Source of the DNA: Tenrec ecaudatus | Taxonomy: Eukaryota; Chordata; Mammalia; Afrosoricida; Tenrecidae | Direction: 5' to 3' | DNA: 64,000 nucleotides | Assembly (NCBI RefSeq): GCF_050624435.1 | Contig: NC_134547.1 | Location: forward strand, 27,611,374-27,675,373 | Shown: positions 10,843 through 22,545 of the stretch, piece after piece | Layout: every line of letters starts with the position of its first letter | Numbering within the stretch: position 1 is the stretch's first letter | Position numbers and translations under genes: made by a program | The notes under the pieces: model-generated | The model's database searches: none | Told to the model about the DNA's origin: nothing | What the model saw: the letters and a program-made list of their open reading frames with translations, nothing else

Positions 10843-10959
10843 ACTGCTGTCTCTTGTTCCCATTCAGGATGACGCTTAGGGTTGCCCGTAGGCATGCCCT
10901 GTACCCAAGATTAAAGTTTCATGCAGAATAATTTCACTGACCTTAAAATTCTCTGCTCC

Positions 10960-11350
10960 ACCTGTTTGTTCCTCTATTGTTCCTTGAACTCCTGCTAGTC
11001 GCTGACCTTGTTTCTGTCTCTTTAATTTTGCTTTATAATTGGAATCATGCTTTATGTAGCTTTTTCAGACTGGTTTCTTCTTGTACTTAATAAGTACTTA
11101 AGTTTCCTCCATATTTTTTTCATGGCTTGATGGCTCATTTATTTTTTTTTGCTAGATAATATTTCCATGATACAGATATGCTCGTTTGTTTAGCCATTGA
11201 CCTGTTGAAGGACCTCTTGATTACTTCCAGTTTGGGGCAATAATGAATAAAATTACGATTAATATTTGTATGCAGGCTTTTATGTGGATACAGATTTTCA
11301 ACTCATTTGAGTAAATACCTAGGAACACAACTGCTAAAACATATGACAGG
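10960..11350 (-). mobile_element. old L1M-type 3' end, minus strand
   Basis: Matches the well-known reverse-complement pattern of old mammalian L1 3' regions: TATAATTGGAATCATGC, TTTTTCATGGCTTGATGGCT, CCATTGACCTGTTGAAGGAC, AATGAATAAAATTACG and TTGAGTAAATACCTAGGAAC. It is a diverged, pre-afrotherian insertion. Confidence 0.8.
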
Positions 11351-11351
11351 C

Positions 11352-11540
11352 CTTTAGAATAGTGGTTACATTACCAGATAAGTATTGGACTGTTGACAGC
11401 GAGATTGACAGTTCAAATCCACCAGATGATCCGAGGGAAAAAGATAAGCCTATCTATTCCCATAAAGAAATCCTGTCAGAAACTCTATAGAGGGACGCTG
11501 TGAGTCAAATTGGCTTGATGGCATTGTTTTTGTTTTTTTG
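11352..11540 (+). mobile_element. AfroSINE, near full length
   Basis: Diverged AfroSINE on the + strand. It has the 5' tRNA-like part with ATTGGACTGTTGACAGCGAG and CAGTTCAAATCCACCAG (B-box region). The 3' part has GGGACGCTGTGAGTCAAATTGGC followed by a T/G-rich tail to 11540. It lies 220 bp upstream of a NINL exon. Confidence 0.85.
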
Positions 11541-11741
11541 TAAGCCTATGTAAGAAACTGCCACTGTCGGATTCCTATGCAAAACACTACGCCCTGCGCC
11601 ACACCTATACTCCTGACAGAGCTTGTTAGCATCCCATGTTCAGACAGAGGCTCGTAGCTAGTAACTTGTAGATGTGTACATTTCGCCCAAATACCATTTT
11701 AAATGTCTTGAAGTTAGTTCTTTTAAAACATAATTTTTTGA

Positions 11742-12470
<729 letters not shown>

Positions 12471-13727
12471 TATATGAGTGGGTAAAAAAGAAAAACAGGA
12501 AAACTCCACTCTGTGGAGCTTTCATAGGATGCATTGTTCCTACTAGCTGAGCATCGAGCAACTTGTTCTGAGTTAATGCACCCAGCGGCATCGCCTGGGA
12601 AGGTTCTCTGGTCACAGTGAATTTTTTCATAAAAGCAGTTTTGCTCACACCTTGTTTTTTTGTGATGGCTCATTTAAGAGAACTGCGTGTGGCTGTGAAA
12701 GTTTGCTTTCTGCTCCAGAAAAATGTCACAGAAACTGTTGTGATGTTGAATACAACTTACAAGGATAGCACTCTGAAAAAAACTCAAGTGTACCAGTAGT
12801 TTTCTTATTTCCAAAAAGGTAAAATGTCGATCGATAACAAACCTTATTCTGGATGTCCATCAACTTTCCAAACAGACAAAAATGTCCAAAAAATTCATCC
12901 ACTTTTGCTTGAAGACCAATGATGGACCATTAAAAAGATGGGGAAGTTATCTGGACTATCTTGGAGCTTAGTTCAGTGAAGTTTAACAGAAGATTTGTGA
13001 CAGGCCACCAAGAAGGAGTGTCAACTGGAAACAAGTCATTCTTGGAAAGAACAACTCTGAAGTGATCCAGACTTTTCTCAAGGTCATTACTGGTGACAAG
13101 CAAACTTCAGTCAAGCCAGGGGAAGACACCATCATCACCTTGCCCAAGAAAAACTCGTCAAGTGAAATTAAAGATCAAGATTATGCTCATTTGATTTTTT
13201 TGATGTCCATAATATAGTGCATTTAGAGTTCCTTCCACTAGGTCAGACTGTTAATCAAACTTTCTATGTAGAGGTTTTGAAAATATTGTGTAACAATGTG
13301 CAACAAAAAAGACCTGATTTGTGGCAGATGGGGGACTGGTTTTACCATCATGACAATGCAACTGCTCACATGCCATCTCAGTGTGCCAATTTTTGACAAG
13401 AAACAGCATGCCTCTCTTGTCCCATGCACCTTACCTGACTTCACTCCATGCAACTTCTTTGTGTTTCCACCAATGCAGAGGAACATGAAAGGACAGCTAG
13501 TTGATGATATAGAAGAGATGAAGCAAAAAAATGAGAGAGGTGCTGTCAGCCGTCCAAACAGCTGAATTTGAAAAAAAAACAATGTTTCCAAGAATGGAAG
13601 CGCAGAATTGACAAATGTATTAGGTGTAATGGAGAGTACTTTGAAGGTGATAAGGTTGTTTTGTAAAAAAATTTAAATACAAAGCTTTGAAACAAAATTC
13701 CAGGTTTTGGGGGTACCCCATCGTATA
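12471..13727 (+). mobile_element. full-length decayed mariner transposon
   Basis: About 1.26 kb, the usual length of a mariner. The left end, TATATGAGTGGGTAAAAAAG from 12471, aligns with the reverse complement of the right end (TATACGATGGGGTACCCCCA, ending 13727). I read these as diverged terminal inverted repeats of about 30 bp, each beginning with the TA target dinucleotide. A dead transposase gene fills the middle. Mariner families in mammals are patchily distributed, and many are attributed to horizontal transfer; which family this is would need a database search. Confidence 0.85.
12665..13666 (+). pseudogene. mariner transposase pseudogene
   Basis: From the ATG at 12665 (MAHLRELRVAVKVCFLLQK) to the stop at 13664-13666 after YFEGDKVVL, about 334 codons, close to the ~345 of intact mariner transposases. 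The N-terminal helix-turn-helix region is recognisable (MSIDNKPYSGCPSTFQTDKN), as are the catalytic region motifs. The first Asp survives in ITGDKQT and the second in WFYHHDNATAH. The block that should carry the third Asp reads LPDFTPCNFFVFP, so the DD34D triad ends in Asn. Stops at about 12797 and 12918 and several frame shifts also disable it. The open frame at 13296-13565 is part of this pseudogene. Confidence 0.9.
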
Positions 13728-14955
13728 CCTCAAGTAGAAAACAGATTAGCATTGGGGGAAGCATGTTGCTCACTGGTGGAATATCACATGTGTTGTACTT
13801 GAGAATCCTTCCTGACAGGTGCTAAATACCGGTAACATTTCCTGATCACCAGACAGCCATAAATAGGCACCCACACACTTACACTTCCCTGTTCGTGGTT
13901 GTGGGAAAATAGTCTCGGCCCTGTAAAAGGTTTTGCTCTACCGAGTGCCAGGCACCATGCCTGTCACTGTTCTACTGTTCCTTTACTTCCTCCTGTCCCT
14001 CCCCTACTCCTCTTAAGTCCCCTTTCTCCTCTTCTTTCCATCCTGCCTTGCTCTTTTTTATTCCCCCACTCACTGGGAGCCCTCCTTGCCATAAGTATGT
14101 AAGCCCATTGTAAAGAAGCCTGGCCCTCTGGCCTAGCCCTCAGCCCTCCTCTCTGCTCTTTAAATGCCCTTCAAAGACTCTGTGCTCACAACCCTGCTTC
14201 TCTCCCTTCCATGCTCCTCTCATGGCTCAGCCACTGTTCGTCCCCCCCTGCCTGGGTCTACACCTAATTCGCAGCTCAGCTTTCAGAATGGATATAGACT
14301 CCAAGCACTCGTACCCCACTGATCTCACTCTGGTCCACACCCCCTCACTTTATGCCCTCTCTCTGGCCTTCCTGGTTCTGCCTTGCATACCGGCCTTGAT
14401 TTCTTCTTAGCACAGGCGCTGCAATACCTCTGAGATCTCAGCTTGCCGCACCTCACACCTTCCCATCTTCTTCAAAGTAAAAGTCAACCTTGTCACGGTG
14501 TCCTTTAAGGCTCTCTTAGATTTAGTGTCCACTCCTGCCCTGACTTCCTGTCTATGTTTCCTCAGGAGCACACACCTTCAGCTATGGTGGCTGCCTGCTG
14601 CTACCTAGTCACCCGAGGCCCTGACCAGCTGCAAGGTCTTTGTAATCTCTCTTCTTGCTACCTGGTGTTCACATAGCCCCTAGATTCCTAAACTTACTTG
14701 GCCTACCACCCCTTTTTACAGGAAAAAAAAATCACTCATTGTCCACCTGACCATTAAAATCTTTTGTACTATTGCCCCTAATTCAGGATACGGTTTGGGT
14801 GTCTGCTTGTGTAGCGCCCCTGGATGCTTTGAGGCCCAGACATCGTCACTGGACTGTTTCACTGCTACCCAACGGGCAGTACCGCCCCCTTTGGGAAAAA
14901 CTGGGATAGTCTCTGGACTCTCATTTTACTCAGAACTCCGTTCACATGTCATCTT
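13728..14955. other. unassigned CT-rich intron sequence
   Basis: A long C/T-rich stretch (about 13960-14660) with low G content may contain decayed L2-like sequence on the minus strand. The segment 14690-14920 (ACGGGCAGTACCGCCCCCTT) resembles an old interspersed repeat I cannot name. I see no exon with splice signals. Confidence 0.4.
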
Positions 14956-15190
14956 ACAGGAACAGCCTCGGGGTTTCTGTAGACAAGCAAAACCAGTAAA
15001 ACATGTATGTAAATATATTGAGAAAATTGTACTTCGTGACTCACACACATGGGGGGGGTTAGCACGTCCCATATCCGTGGGTCCAGTGGCAACTTGGAGA
15101 CCTCTGCTGGTTCATGGGGTAGCAGAGGAACAGATGTCTGCAGGTTTATGAACTAGAACTGCAGGCCAGGCGTTAAGCAAAAACATAACA
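14956..15190. repeat. interspersed repeat, family not identified
   Basis: Contains GTAGACAAGCAAAACCAG, GGTCCAGTGGCAACTTGGAG and GAACTGCAGGCCAGGCG. Parts of this resemble 19500-19720 (CAGTGGAAGC..., TTTATAACACAGGAACTGCA), so it is a dispersed family with at least two copies here. Confidence 0.5.
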
Positions 15191-15260
15191 AAGAATCGAG
15201 ACGGCTAACCACGATGACAAAATACAACAGAAATAAACCCCCATAGTTTTAACTGTTCGA

Positions 15261-16500
15261 GATTTTAGCTATTCAAGTCAGAGTTATCATTTTAATTTCC
15301 TATAGTCATCTTCAGTACTCTCATCTGGTAACCAGGTTCTTCCCATTCCTCAGTTTCATCGGAAAATCACTGGAGACTTATTCGCTGAGTAGCTCCTGCA
15401 AATGTATTTTGGCCTTCCGCTCTCATCCATTCCCTTCTGAAAACCAGAATCTCGCCTGCTAAGCTTTGATACTATTCCCTTCTTCCGATTTGGATTATAT
15501 AATTTACAATCCATGGATAACAGATGTTGGTGTGCTTCTTCCATGTGGATTAGTTGACATCTCACTTAGATGGCTGCTTGTTTGGAAACAAGCCTTTAAG
15601 ATCCCAGATGCTGTTCTGTCTGATTAGTGGAGCACCATCTAATTTCTTCACCAATGCTACCCTTAAGGGACCTGATCTCATTCAAGAACTTTTTGAAGCC
15701 CCCTTGTATTCTTGACCTGCTTCTGACAGGTATCAAGAAAAAGACATTGATTAAAGCAATAGCTATGTGCTGTCTTCCAGGAAATGTACTAATGTGCTCA
15801 AGCAGTGAAACCACATCTGGATTAGCAGTTACAATCAGAGCCACCACTGGTTAAGTTTATATCAATTCACTGTCACTCTCTTAAGATCCTTTTTTTTTTT
15901 TTTTTTTTTGCACAAGACAGATAGGTAAGTTGAATGAGATTGTGGTGGAAATCATCCCCCTCCATTCTTCAAGTCTTTATGGTGACATTAATCTCTGCAG
16001 GTTCTCCAGCAATGTAATACTGCTTTTGGTCTAATATTTCTTTGAGGAAAGTTCTAATGGCTTCCACTTGGCCTTTCTTACTGTAATAACCCTTTGTCCA
16101 TGTGTCAGGGATCCAAAATTCTGCCAATTGCATATTCTGGACCTGGAGAGATTATTACAGGATTATTTCAGAGACCACTGTACCCACTGTTGGATAGGCA
16201 TGAGCTGACATTTGGGCCTCCTAGAATGAGTGTCAGTTTAGTGCCATAGGGATCCTTTGAGAAATATTAACTATCTATATTCTGACAGTGTAGTGGATTT
16301 CTACCTCAGAGGATTCATAGGAGTTGTGGGCCTATACACTTGCTCATCTTGGAATTGATAGAGCCCTCTAAGCATCCCCTGCATGTGTGGGTATGTCCAT
16401 CTTGATAAATCTACTCTAACATTCCAATTTACTTCAGCTTTTAGATCCCTTTTCCAGTATATAAAAGCAATTCAACTTCATTCAGTATAGGCCACTTCAT
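15261..16500 (-). mobile_element. L1-type 3' UTR, second subfamily, minus strand
   Basis: Reverse-oriented relative of 5490-5830. Shared blocks, read on the minus strand, include AGCAGCCATCTAAGTGAGAT, ACATGGAAGAAGCACACCA and AGTCTCCAGTGATTTTCC. It includes a 20-T run at 15890-15909. The right boundary is approximate. The two overlapping open frames on opposite strands (15596-15854) lie in it and are not genes. Confidence 0.65.
15890..15909 (+). repeat. poly-T tract (20 T)
   Basis: Twenty consecutive T, possibly the A-tail of a minus-strand retroposed segment. I could not find a matching target-site duplication. Confidence 0.85.
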
Positions 16501-17130
16501 AGTCCTCATTGTCGTCCCGCAACAATGTAACTACTAGGTACTTTTCTGACGCCGTGAGCTGAAACATCGAATGAAGACTTGCCACTTGGCAGGCTCATAG
16601 CACTACACTCAGACTGACACAGTTCCCACACCTAATCCCGAGGCCTTTGTTTCTCCTTGTGTTCAGTAGGAAAAGCAAGCAGTCTCTGTCTGGAGTATGC
16701 CATACCTCCTCCTGGGCCACACTTTATGCCTCAAAGAAGTCGTGTCACGGGACAGTGGACTTCACACTAGTTAATGTTCTAAAAGCAAAAAGTGCATCTT
16801 GCAAAGCATTTGCCTCATACAAAGATTCCTGGGACACAGCTGTGGGACTATGGTCAGATGAGGATAAGAGGGCTGATTTTACTCTCGAAGGTGATTCAGG
16901 CAAAGAAGGTGGGTTAATCCCTTCAGATGGGGGCAGGAGGCTGGTCCTTCTGAAAATAAAAAAAGGTAATTCAACAATAAGGGCTCCATGTCCCTAGCTT
17001 GATCCTTTTATTGTCCACATTTTCCCATCTCAATTTTCAGGATCTCACATCTTCCCCGTCAAACCTTTCAACATAAGGGATTCAGTTGATGGTGTAATTA
17101 GCTATTCTTCAGCTAGGACTCAGGAATGAT
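16501..17130. other. unassigned intron sequence
   Basis: Includes a 116-codon open frame (16647-16997) with no recognised motif, no splice context and no paralogue that I know of. It could be an unrecognised LINE UTR, since it continues from one. Confidence 0.35.
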
Positions 17131-17266
17131 GGTGGTGTGTGGGTTACAAACTGGACTGTTAGCTAAAGGTCAGCGATTTTAAAAGCACCAGCCACGCCCC
17201 AGGTAAAAGATGAAGTTTGTGCTCCGATAAATATTTATAGCCCCCAGAGCCCTCGAGGACATTCGA
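17131..17266 (+). mobile_element. AfroSINE fragment
   Basis: Contains GTTACAAACTGGACTGTTAGC, AAAGGTCAGCGATTTTAAAAGC and ACCAGCCACGCCCCAGG, corresponding to the AfroSINE 5' and central part. It is 3' truncated at about 17266. Confidence 0.7.
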
Positions 17267-17707
17267 TTTTGGCTTATGCAGTCACTGTGCATTGCAGCCA
17301 ACTCAGTGGTAGTGAGGATAAGACTCTGGATGGGTTTTCAGCAATCTCAACACTGCTACAAGAAATAAGACTTTATTTCAAGACCCAAATAGCAACTTTC
17401 AGGTCCTTTATGTACTGCTTGAGCCAGGACTTTGAAGCTCTGGACTCATCATTTTCTCTTTCCGCGTTGTGTATCTGAAAGCTGAACCAGCCAGCTTCAC
17501 TATGCTTGTGGGTGTAACAAAAATGTTGAAAGATAATAATGAAATAGTAGTCACTCACAGCATTGTCTCTCACAGATGTTTGATCTAATGGTGGGGATAT
17601 TATGCTTGTCTTTATTGCCACCTCATGCCATGGATTACTATGCCTCTTTACTATTGGAAGTCGAGCAATTAGTACTTTTAAATCCAGCCAGACTTGAGAA
17701 TAAGTTC
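17267..17707. other. unassigned intron sequence
   Basis: No recognised repeat or exon. Open frames on both strands overlap and show no motif. Confidence 0.4.
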
Positions 17708-17721
17708 AGAAAGCATGCTGT

Positions 17722-18982
17722 AGTGGAGTTAACAAACCCAGGGACAAGAGAACAACAAGTGCTCCAAAATCAGTGATGAGGATGGTGTAAGAGGCCTAGT
17801 AGGGCTTGATCAAGGACAATGTAACTGAGAGGAATTACTGAAACTCAAATGAAGGCTGAGCATGATAGTGGGACAAGAGAAAAGTAAATGGAAATAGAGG
17901 AAAGAACTACAAGGCAAAGGGCATTTATAGAGGTCTAAGTACAGGTGTGTACATATGTAAATATATTTATATATGATGATGGGGAAATAGATCTATGTGC
18001 ATATAGTTATAGATTTAGTATTAAGGTAGCAGATGGACATTGGGCCTCCACTCAAGTACTCCCTCAATGTCAGAACACTTTGTTCTATTAAGCTGGTATT
18101 CCATGAAGCTCACCTTCCTGACATGATCGCTGAAGACAAATGGGTACATAAGCAAATGTGGTGAAGAAAGCTGATGGTGCCCAGCTATCAAAAGATATAG
18201 CATCTGGGGTCTTAAAGGCTTGAAGGTAAACAATTGGCCATCTAGCTCAGAAGCAACAAAACCCACATAGAAAAAGCACAACAACCTGTGTGATCATGAG
18301 GTGTCGAAGGGATCAGATATCAGGCATCAAAGAACAAAAAATCCTATCATGGTGAATGAGGGGAAGTGCAGAGTAGGGACACAAAGCCCATCTTTAGGCA
18401 TCTGGAGATCCCCTCACAGAAGGATCATGGGGAGGAGACAAGCCAGTCAGGGTGCAGTGTAGCAATGATGAAACATACAACTTTCCTCTAGTTCTTAAAT
18501 GCTTCCTCTCCCTCCCCCGCCATCATGATCCCAATGCTACCTTACAAATCTGGCCAGAGGATGTAGACTGATACAGATAGGAAATGGAAACACAGGGAAT
18601 CCAGGATGGATGAACTCCTCAGGACGAGTGGTGATACCGGGAGTGTCAAGGGAATGTAGAATAGAAAGGGGGAACCAGTCACAAGGATTTACATAAAACC
18701 CCCTCCCTGGGGGACAGACAACAGAAAAGTGGGTGAAGGAAGATGTCGGACAGTGTAAGACATGACAAAATAACAATTTATAAATTATCGAAGGTTCATA
18801 AGAGAGGGGGACTGGGGAGAGGGGGGAAACAAGGAACTGATGCCAAGGGCTCAAGTAGAAAGCAAATGTTTGAGAATGATGATGGCAACAGATGTACAAA
18901 TGTGCTTGACACAATGGATGATTGTGTGGATTGTGATAAGAGATGTAAGAGTTCCCAAGGAGAGTATATAACTAAAAAAGAA
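17722..18982 (+). mobile_element. 5'-truncated L1 3' UTR insertion with TSDs
   Basis: 1.26 kb of the same L1 3' UTR type as 2714-3938 (shared GGGACAAGAGAACAACAAGTG, GTAAGAGGCCTAGTAGGGCT, TATCAGGCATCAAAGAACAA). It ends with the tail near 18900-18960. Flanks AGAAAGCATGCTGT (17708-17721) and AGAAAGCATTCTGT (18983-18996) are a 14-base target-site duplication with one mismatch, so the insertion is fairly young. Confidence 0.9.
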
Positions 18983-18996
18983 AGAAAGCATTCTGT

Positions 18997-19910
18997 GTTG
19001 GGCCGGGTTGACTAGAGAAACAAATCCAGAGATACTCATATATGTATAAGAAAAAGTTTTATCTCAAGAAGTAATTATGGATCAATAAAACATTCCATCC
19101 CAGTCCAGCTCTTCAGTCTATAAGTCGCTCTTCAGACTCATTAAGTCACATGCAATGATGCAGAATGCAGGACAATCACAGGCCAGTGGGTGTAGTTATG
19201 TGGATCCAACTGACCGTATCGTAGTGCTTGCAGCAGCCAGGAAAGTGAAGGCACAGAGAGTGGGGGAGGTGCCCAGGACCCTGCTTATGAGAAAGTCTCG
19301 CCCACAGAGAGTCACCATCAGGGTGTGACCTGATTGACAGACTAAACTCTACCCTTACACTTTCATATATCTTCAAGTTGACATGAAATGATGTAACTAC
19401 CACTTATTCTTTGAGTTTTGTTCTTCTAGAATCACTCTTGGTGCCAAATAGCTAAGTCTGAGTTCTCGAGAGGGGTGCATCAGTGAGATGCACACATACA
19501 TACATATAAAGAGATTTGCTGCATGGTAGGGGTTTATGCAGTTGTAGAGGTTGGCAAGTCCCAAACCTACCGTATGTGTCCAGTGGAAGCTAAGGATTTC
19601 TGATGACTTGTGGGGTTGTAGGACTGGTGAATCCACGACCTGCTGGTTAGGATGGAGACTTCTTCAGGTTTATAACACAGGAACTGCAGATCAGGCAACT
19701 AGAGTGCAGGTCAAGAAAGAGAGCAAACTTTGCCACAACTTCCACTTCGATAAAGGAAGCTGGCCACACTCCCGAGGCAATTTCCCTTTCAACTGATTGG
19801 CTGTTCATATCAGATCACAAAAATGAAAGTTGATTCCATTATGAAAAAGCACCTGTCAGACTGATGAGAATCATAGTCTAGTCAAATTGAGGTTTACATT
19901 AGTCATTACA
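18997..19910. repeat. interspersed repeats, family not identified
   Basis: Two related-looking blocks. The first, 18997-19400, has GTTGACTAGAGAAACAAATC, GTTTTATCTCAAGAAGTAAT and GACATGAAATGATGTAACTA. The second, 19436-19910, has GCAAGTCCCAAACC, ACAGGAACTGCAGATCAGG and GTCAAATTGAGGTTTACATT. I believe these are common in afrotherian genomes but cannot name the family. The second shares blocks with 14956-15190. Confidence 0.5.
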
Positions 19911-20608
19911 GTTCCCTCAACCAACTAGCTGCCCCCCTCTTGCTCCTTGCTTGGTTTTCTCAGCACTTCCCCCATATGGCATACTAAGTTTGGTTCTCAT
20001 TAGCATATGTGGTGCACAGCCCAGAGACTACGTTCACCACTGCTTCGCTAGTGCTAGAGCAAGACCTGGCATGTGGGCGCTTACTGACTATGTTCTACAA
20101 GTGAAATTTGGTGTTGACTGAACCCCATGCTGGGATTCTTGTGCCCTTGTATTTTGAATGAGGTCATTGCTAGTGTTTCCTGTCATTCACATCTGTGAAA
20201 CCGTATGGGTTTGGCAGAAAGCTCAGACCCAGGAAACAGCAGTGGGGGTCAGGGCCACAGTGATTCCTAGGGCAAGGGGCAGTAAAGAACCAAAAATTGT
20301 TGTCATTCTTTGCAATTAATTATTGTATCGTACAATAGCCTTTCTGAGAACTGTTGATTTGTGACTCTTGGGTCTTCCGGTTAAACTGATTCCCACAATT
20401 TCCCTTAAATTTTCTCCAGTACATAATTCATCACACCCTCAGTTGGAGGTCTCACTTCAGGGTAACAAGAAGTGTCATACACGCAATATTTTTGTTATAT
20501 CCTTAAGAACCTAAAGTTATCATTTCAACGACCGTGGAATGAACAGGGTCGGGAGCATGTACCCCTTCCCTGCACTCACAGTAATGGGTGGCTCTCTTCC
20601 CTCTCTAG
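19911..20608. other. end of last NINL intron, unassigned
   Basis: Apparently unique intron sequence. The last bases, GGCTCTCTTCCCTCTCTAG, form a strong polypyrimidine tract and acceptor for the final exon. Confidence 0.55.
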
Positions 20609-20800
<192 letters not shown>

Positions 20801-21103
20801 AGACTGCTTGCTTTCTTGGAATTCATTCTGAAAAGAAAATCTTAAAACCTGAGCCACTGTGATGCCTTAATCACTTGCAGCTTATTGGCCATGGTCCTCA
20901 GAAACAGGGCGACTGTGGTGTCTGGCTCGTTCCAGCAGCATCTGCTCTGTGCCAGATCCTGGGAACATACACGTGTTGGACAAGAGCACATTTTTATAAA
21001 ACTCCCAATTTTACCACTGGGAAAACATGATGGAAACACTTGGTCAGGCCTGACAGAGAAAGTGGGTTAAGATAATGCAGTTCCAATACTGCATTTTCGA
21101 CTT

Positions 21104-21150
21104 AAGCTCTCATTGCCATCGAGTCAATTACAATTCGTAGTGACTTTGGC
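21104..21150 (-). mobile_element. AfroSINE 3' fragment, minus strand
   Basis: CTCATTGCCATCGAGTCAAT and TTCGTAGTGACTTTG correspond to the reverse complement of the AfroSINE 3' end (normally 'actgccatcgagtcgattctgactcatagcgacc'). Confidence 0.7.
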
Positions 21151-21383
21151 TTCAAAGATTAAAATGTAAAGTAGGGCTCTAGACAGCTTTATCATATTTT
21201 TCCTTTTAAATTTCATTTATGTTTTCTTAAGCAGACACACAACAAAACATACATCACTTCAGCAGTTTTTAATGTATACAGTTTGCTGATACGGATTATA
21301 TTCCTCCGGTCTGTAGCCATTTTCAGCTTTTTTGAGTTGTTGCTCATCTGTTAGCCTAAATTCACTCCCCTTAGAGTTCCAGG

Positions 21384-21593
21384 GGAGTCCAGGTGGCATG
21401 GTGATGACAGCGCTGGGCTGCTAGCCACAAAAGCAGCACTTTAAATCCAACAGACTTGGGAGAAAGACATGGCTGTCTGCTCCCATGAAGAGTTGCGGTC
21501 TCAGAAACGCACAGGGGCAGGTCTACTCGGTCCTGTAAGGTCATTGTGAATCAGAATTGATTTCATGGCAGTGTGGTTGGCTTTGTTTTTTGT
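21384..21593 (+). mobile_element. AfroSINE, full length, with TSDs
   Basis: Complete copy of about 210 bp: GGAGTCCAGGTGGCATGGTG start (A-box region), GGGCTGCTAGCCACAAAAGC, a body with AGTTGCGGTCTCAGAAACGC, and the 3' motif TGTGAATCAGAATTGATTTC before a T-rich tail. Flanks TTAGAGTTCCAGG (21371-21383) and TTAAAGTCCCAGG (21594-21606) are a 13-base target-site duplication with two mismatches. Confidence 0.9.
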
Positions 21594-22230
21594 TTAAAGT
21601 CCCAGGCAAATACTTCAAGTTGTTTTCCATTTTATTCCACATACATAGTTGTTAAAAGATCATCAAGCTCAAAGCAGACTTTTTTTTTACTAGTTAAGCC
21701 AAACTATTACTTGGTTTCAAGAAGACATTATGGTATATTTCTGGTTTAAGGCAATAGTTTTAGGAGTTCAGCCACCCTCCATGGCTCCAGAAAGTTGGGA
21801 ATTATGAGAATTTTCTATTCTTGTCTGTATTTTTGCCCCATTTTGTTCAGGATCCTTCTCTGAACTCTTTGATCAAAATGCTCAGCAGTGGTAGCCAGGC
21901 ACCCTGCAGTTCATTTGGACTTGTGACAAAGGAGGGCATTGTTTATGGAGGCAGCTAATTAGCCATGCATTCCAGAATCCTACTCTATTCGATTCTGTTG
22001 TTCCACATGAATCGACACCAACTGTGCCTGACAACTGAAGGAGGAGGTAGAACAGAAGCACCAAACATGTTAATAAGCCAAATAATGGTATGTCCCATGA
22101 AACCATTACCCTGAACCTAAGAGCTTTACTGTCTGGTTATTCAGCTCTGTCCTCTGTTACACTTCCCAATGGCTGCTGAGTGCAGACTTTCCAGAAGGGC
22201 TTCCCTCTGTAAGCAGAGTGTCCTCTAGAC

Positions 22231-22236
22231 AATAAA
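22231..22236 (+). promoter_or_regulatory. candidate polyadenylation signal AATAAA
   Basis: Canonical AATAAA followed within 30 bases by a G/T-rich stretch (CTCTTGTTCGTTTGG). It could end the NINL transcript. A reverse-strand AATAAA (TTTATT at about 22314) lies 80 bp beyond, as expected if a tail-to-tail neighbour once ended here. Confidence 0.35.
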
Positions 22237-22445
22237 GGGGAGGACTCTTGTTCGTTTGGAACCACTTTACCACATGTAAATATTGGTACTGTGGTTACAT
22301 CTGTAGGCTTGTATTTATTGTACATTAATCTTTTTTTCATTGGAGTGTTTTTGCACTGGGAATTGAACTATATGTTAAAAAAGATAAAAATATAGTTTTA
22401 TACCAAATTGATGGTCATTTGTTTATCTGAATGTACTACTGTAAT
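22237..22445. other. flank up to assembly gap
   Basis: AT-rich single-copy-looking sequence with no recognised gene. It shows no satellite monomers right up to the gap, so the true junction of unique DNA and satellite is not in the sequence. Confidence 0.5.
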
Positions 22446-22545
22446 NNNNNNNNNNNNNNNNNNNNNNNNNNNNNNNNNNNNNNNNNNNNNNNNNNNNNNN
22501 NNNNNNNNNNNNNNNNNNNNNNNNNNNNNNNNNNNNNNNNNNNNN
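22446..22545. other. assembly gap (100 N)
   Basis: Exactly 100 N, the conventional placeholder for a gap of unknown size. The adjacency of NINL and the satellite therefore rests on scaffolding. Confidence 0.99.

Larger units (their letters stand above)
20801..22240 (+). other. NINL: probable NINL 3' UTR and downstream flank
   Basis: Non-coding sequence after the stop. It carries an AfroSINE fragment on the minus strand (21104-21150), a full AfroSINE on the plus strand (21384-21593) and an AATAAA at 22231. I cannot tell from sequence alone where the transcript ends. Confidence 0.45.

Noticed and set aside
14795..15151. 118-codon open frame
   Set aside because: It spans unassigned intron and an interspersed repeat; no protein features.
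16647..16997. 116-codon open frame
   Set aside because: No motif or known relative, and it lies next to LINE UTR sequence; chance openness is the simplest explanation.
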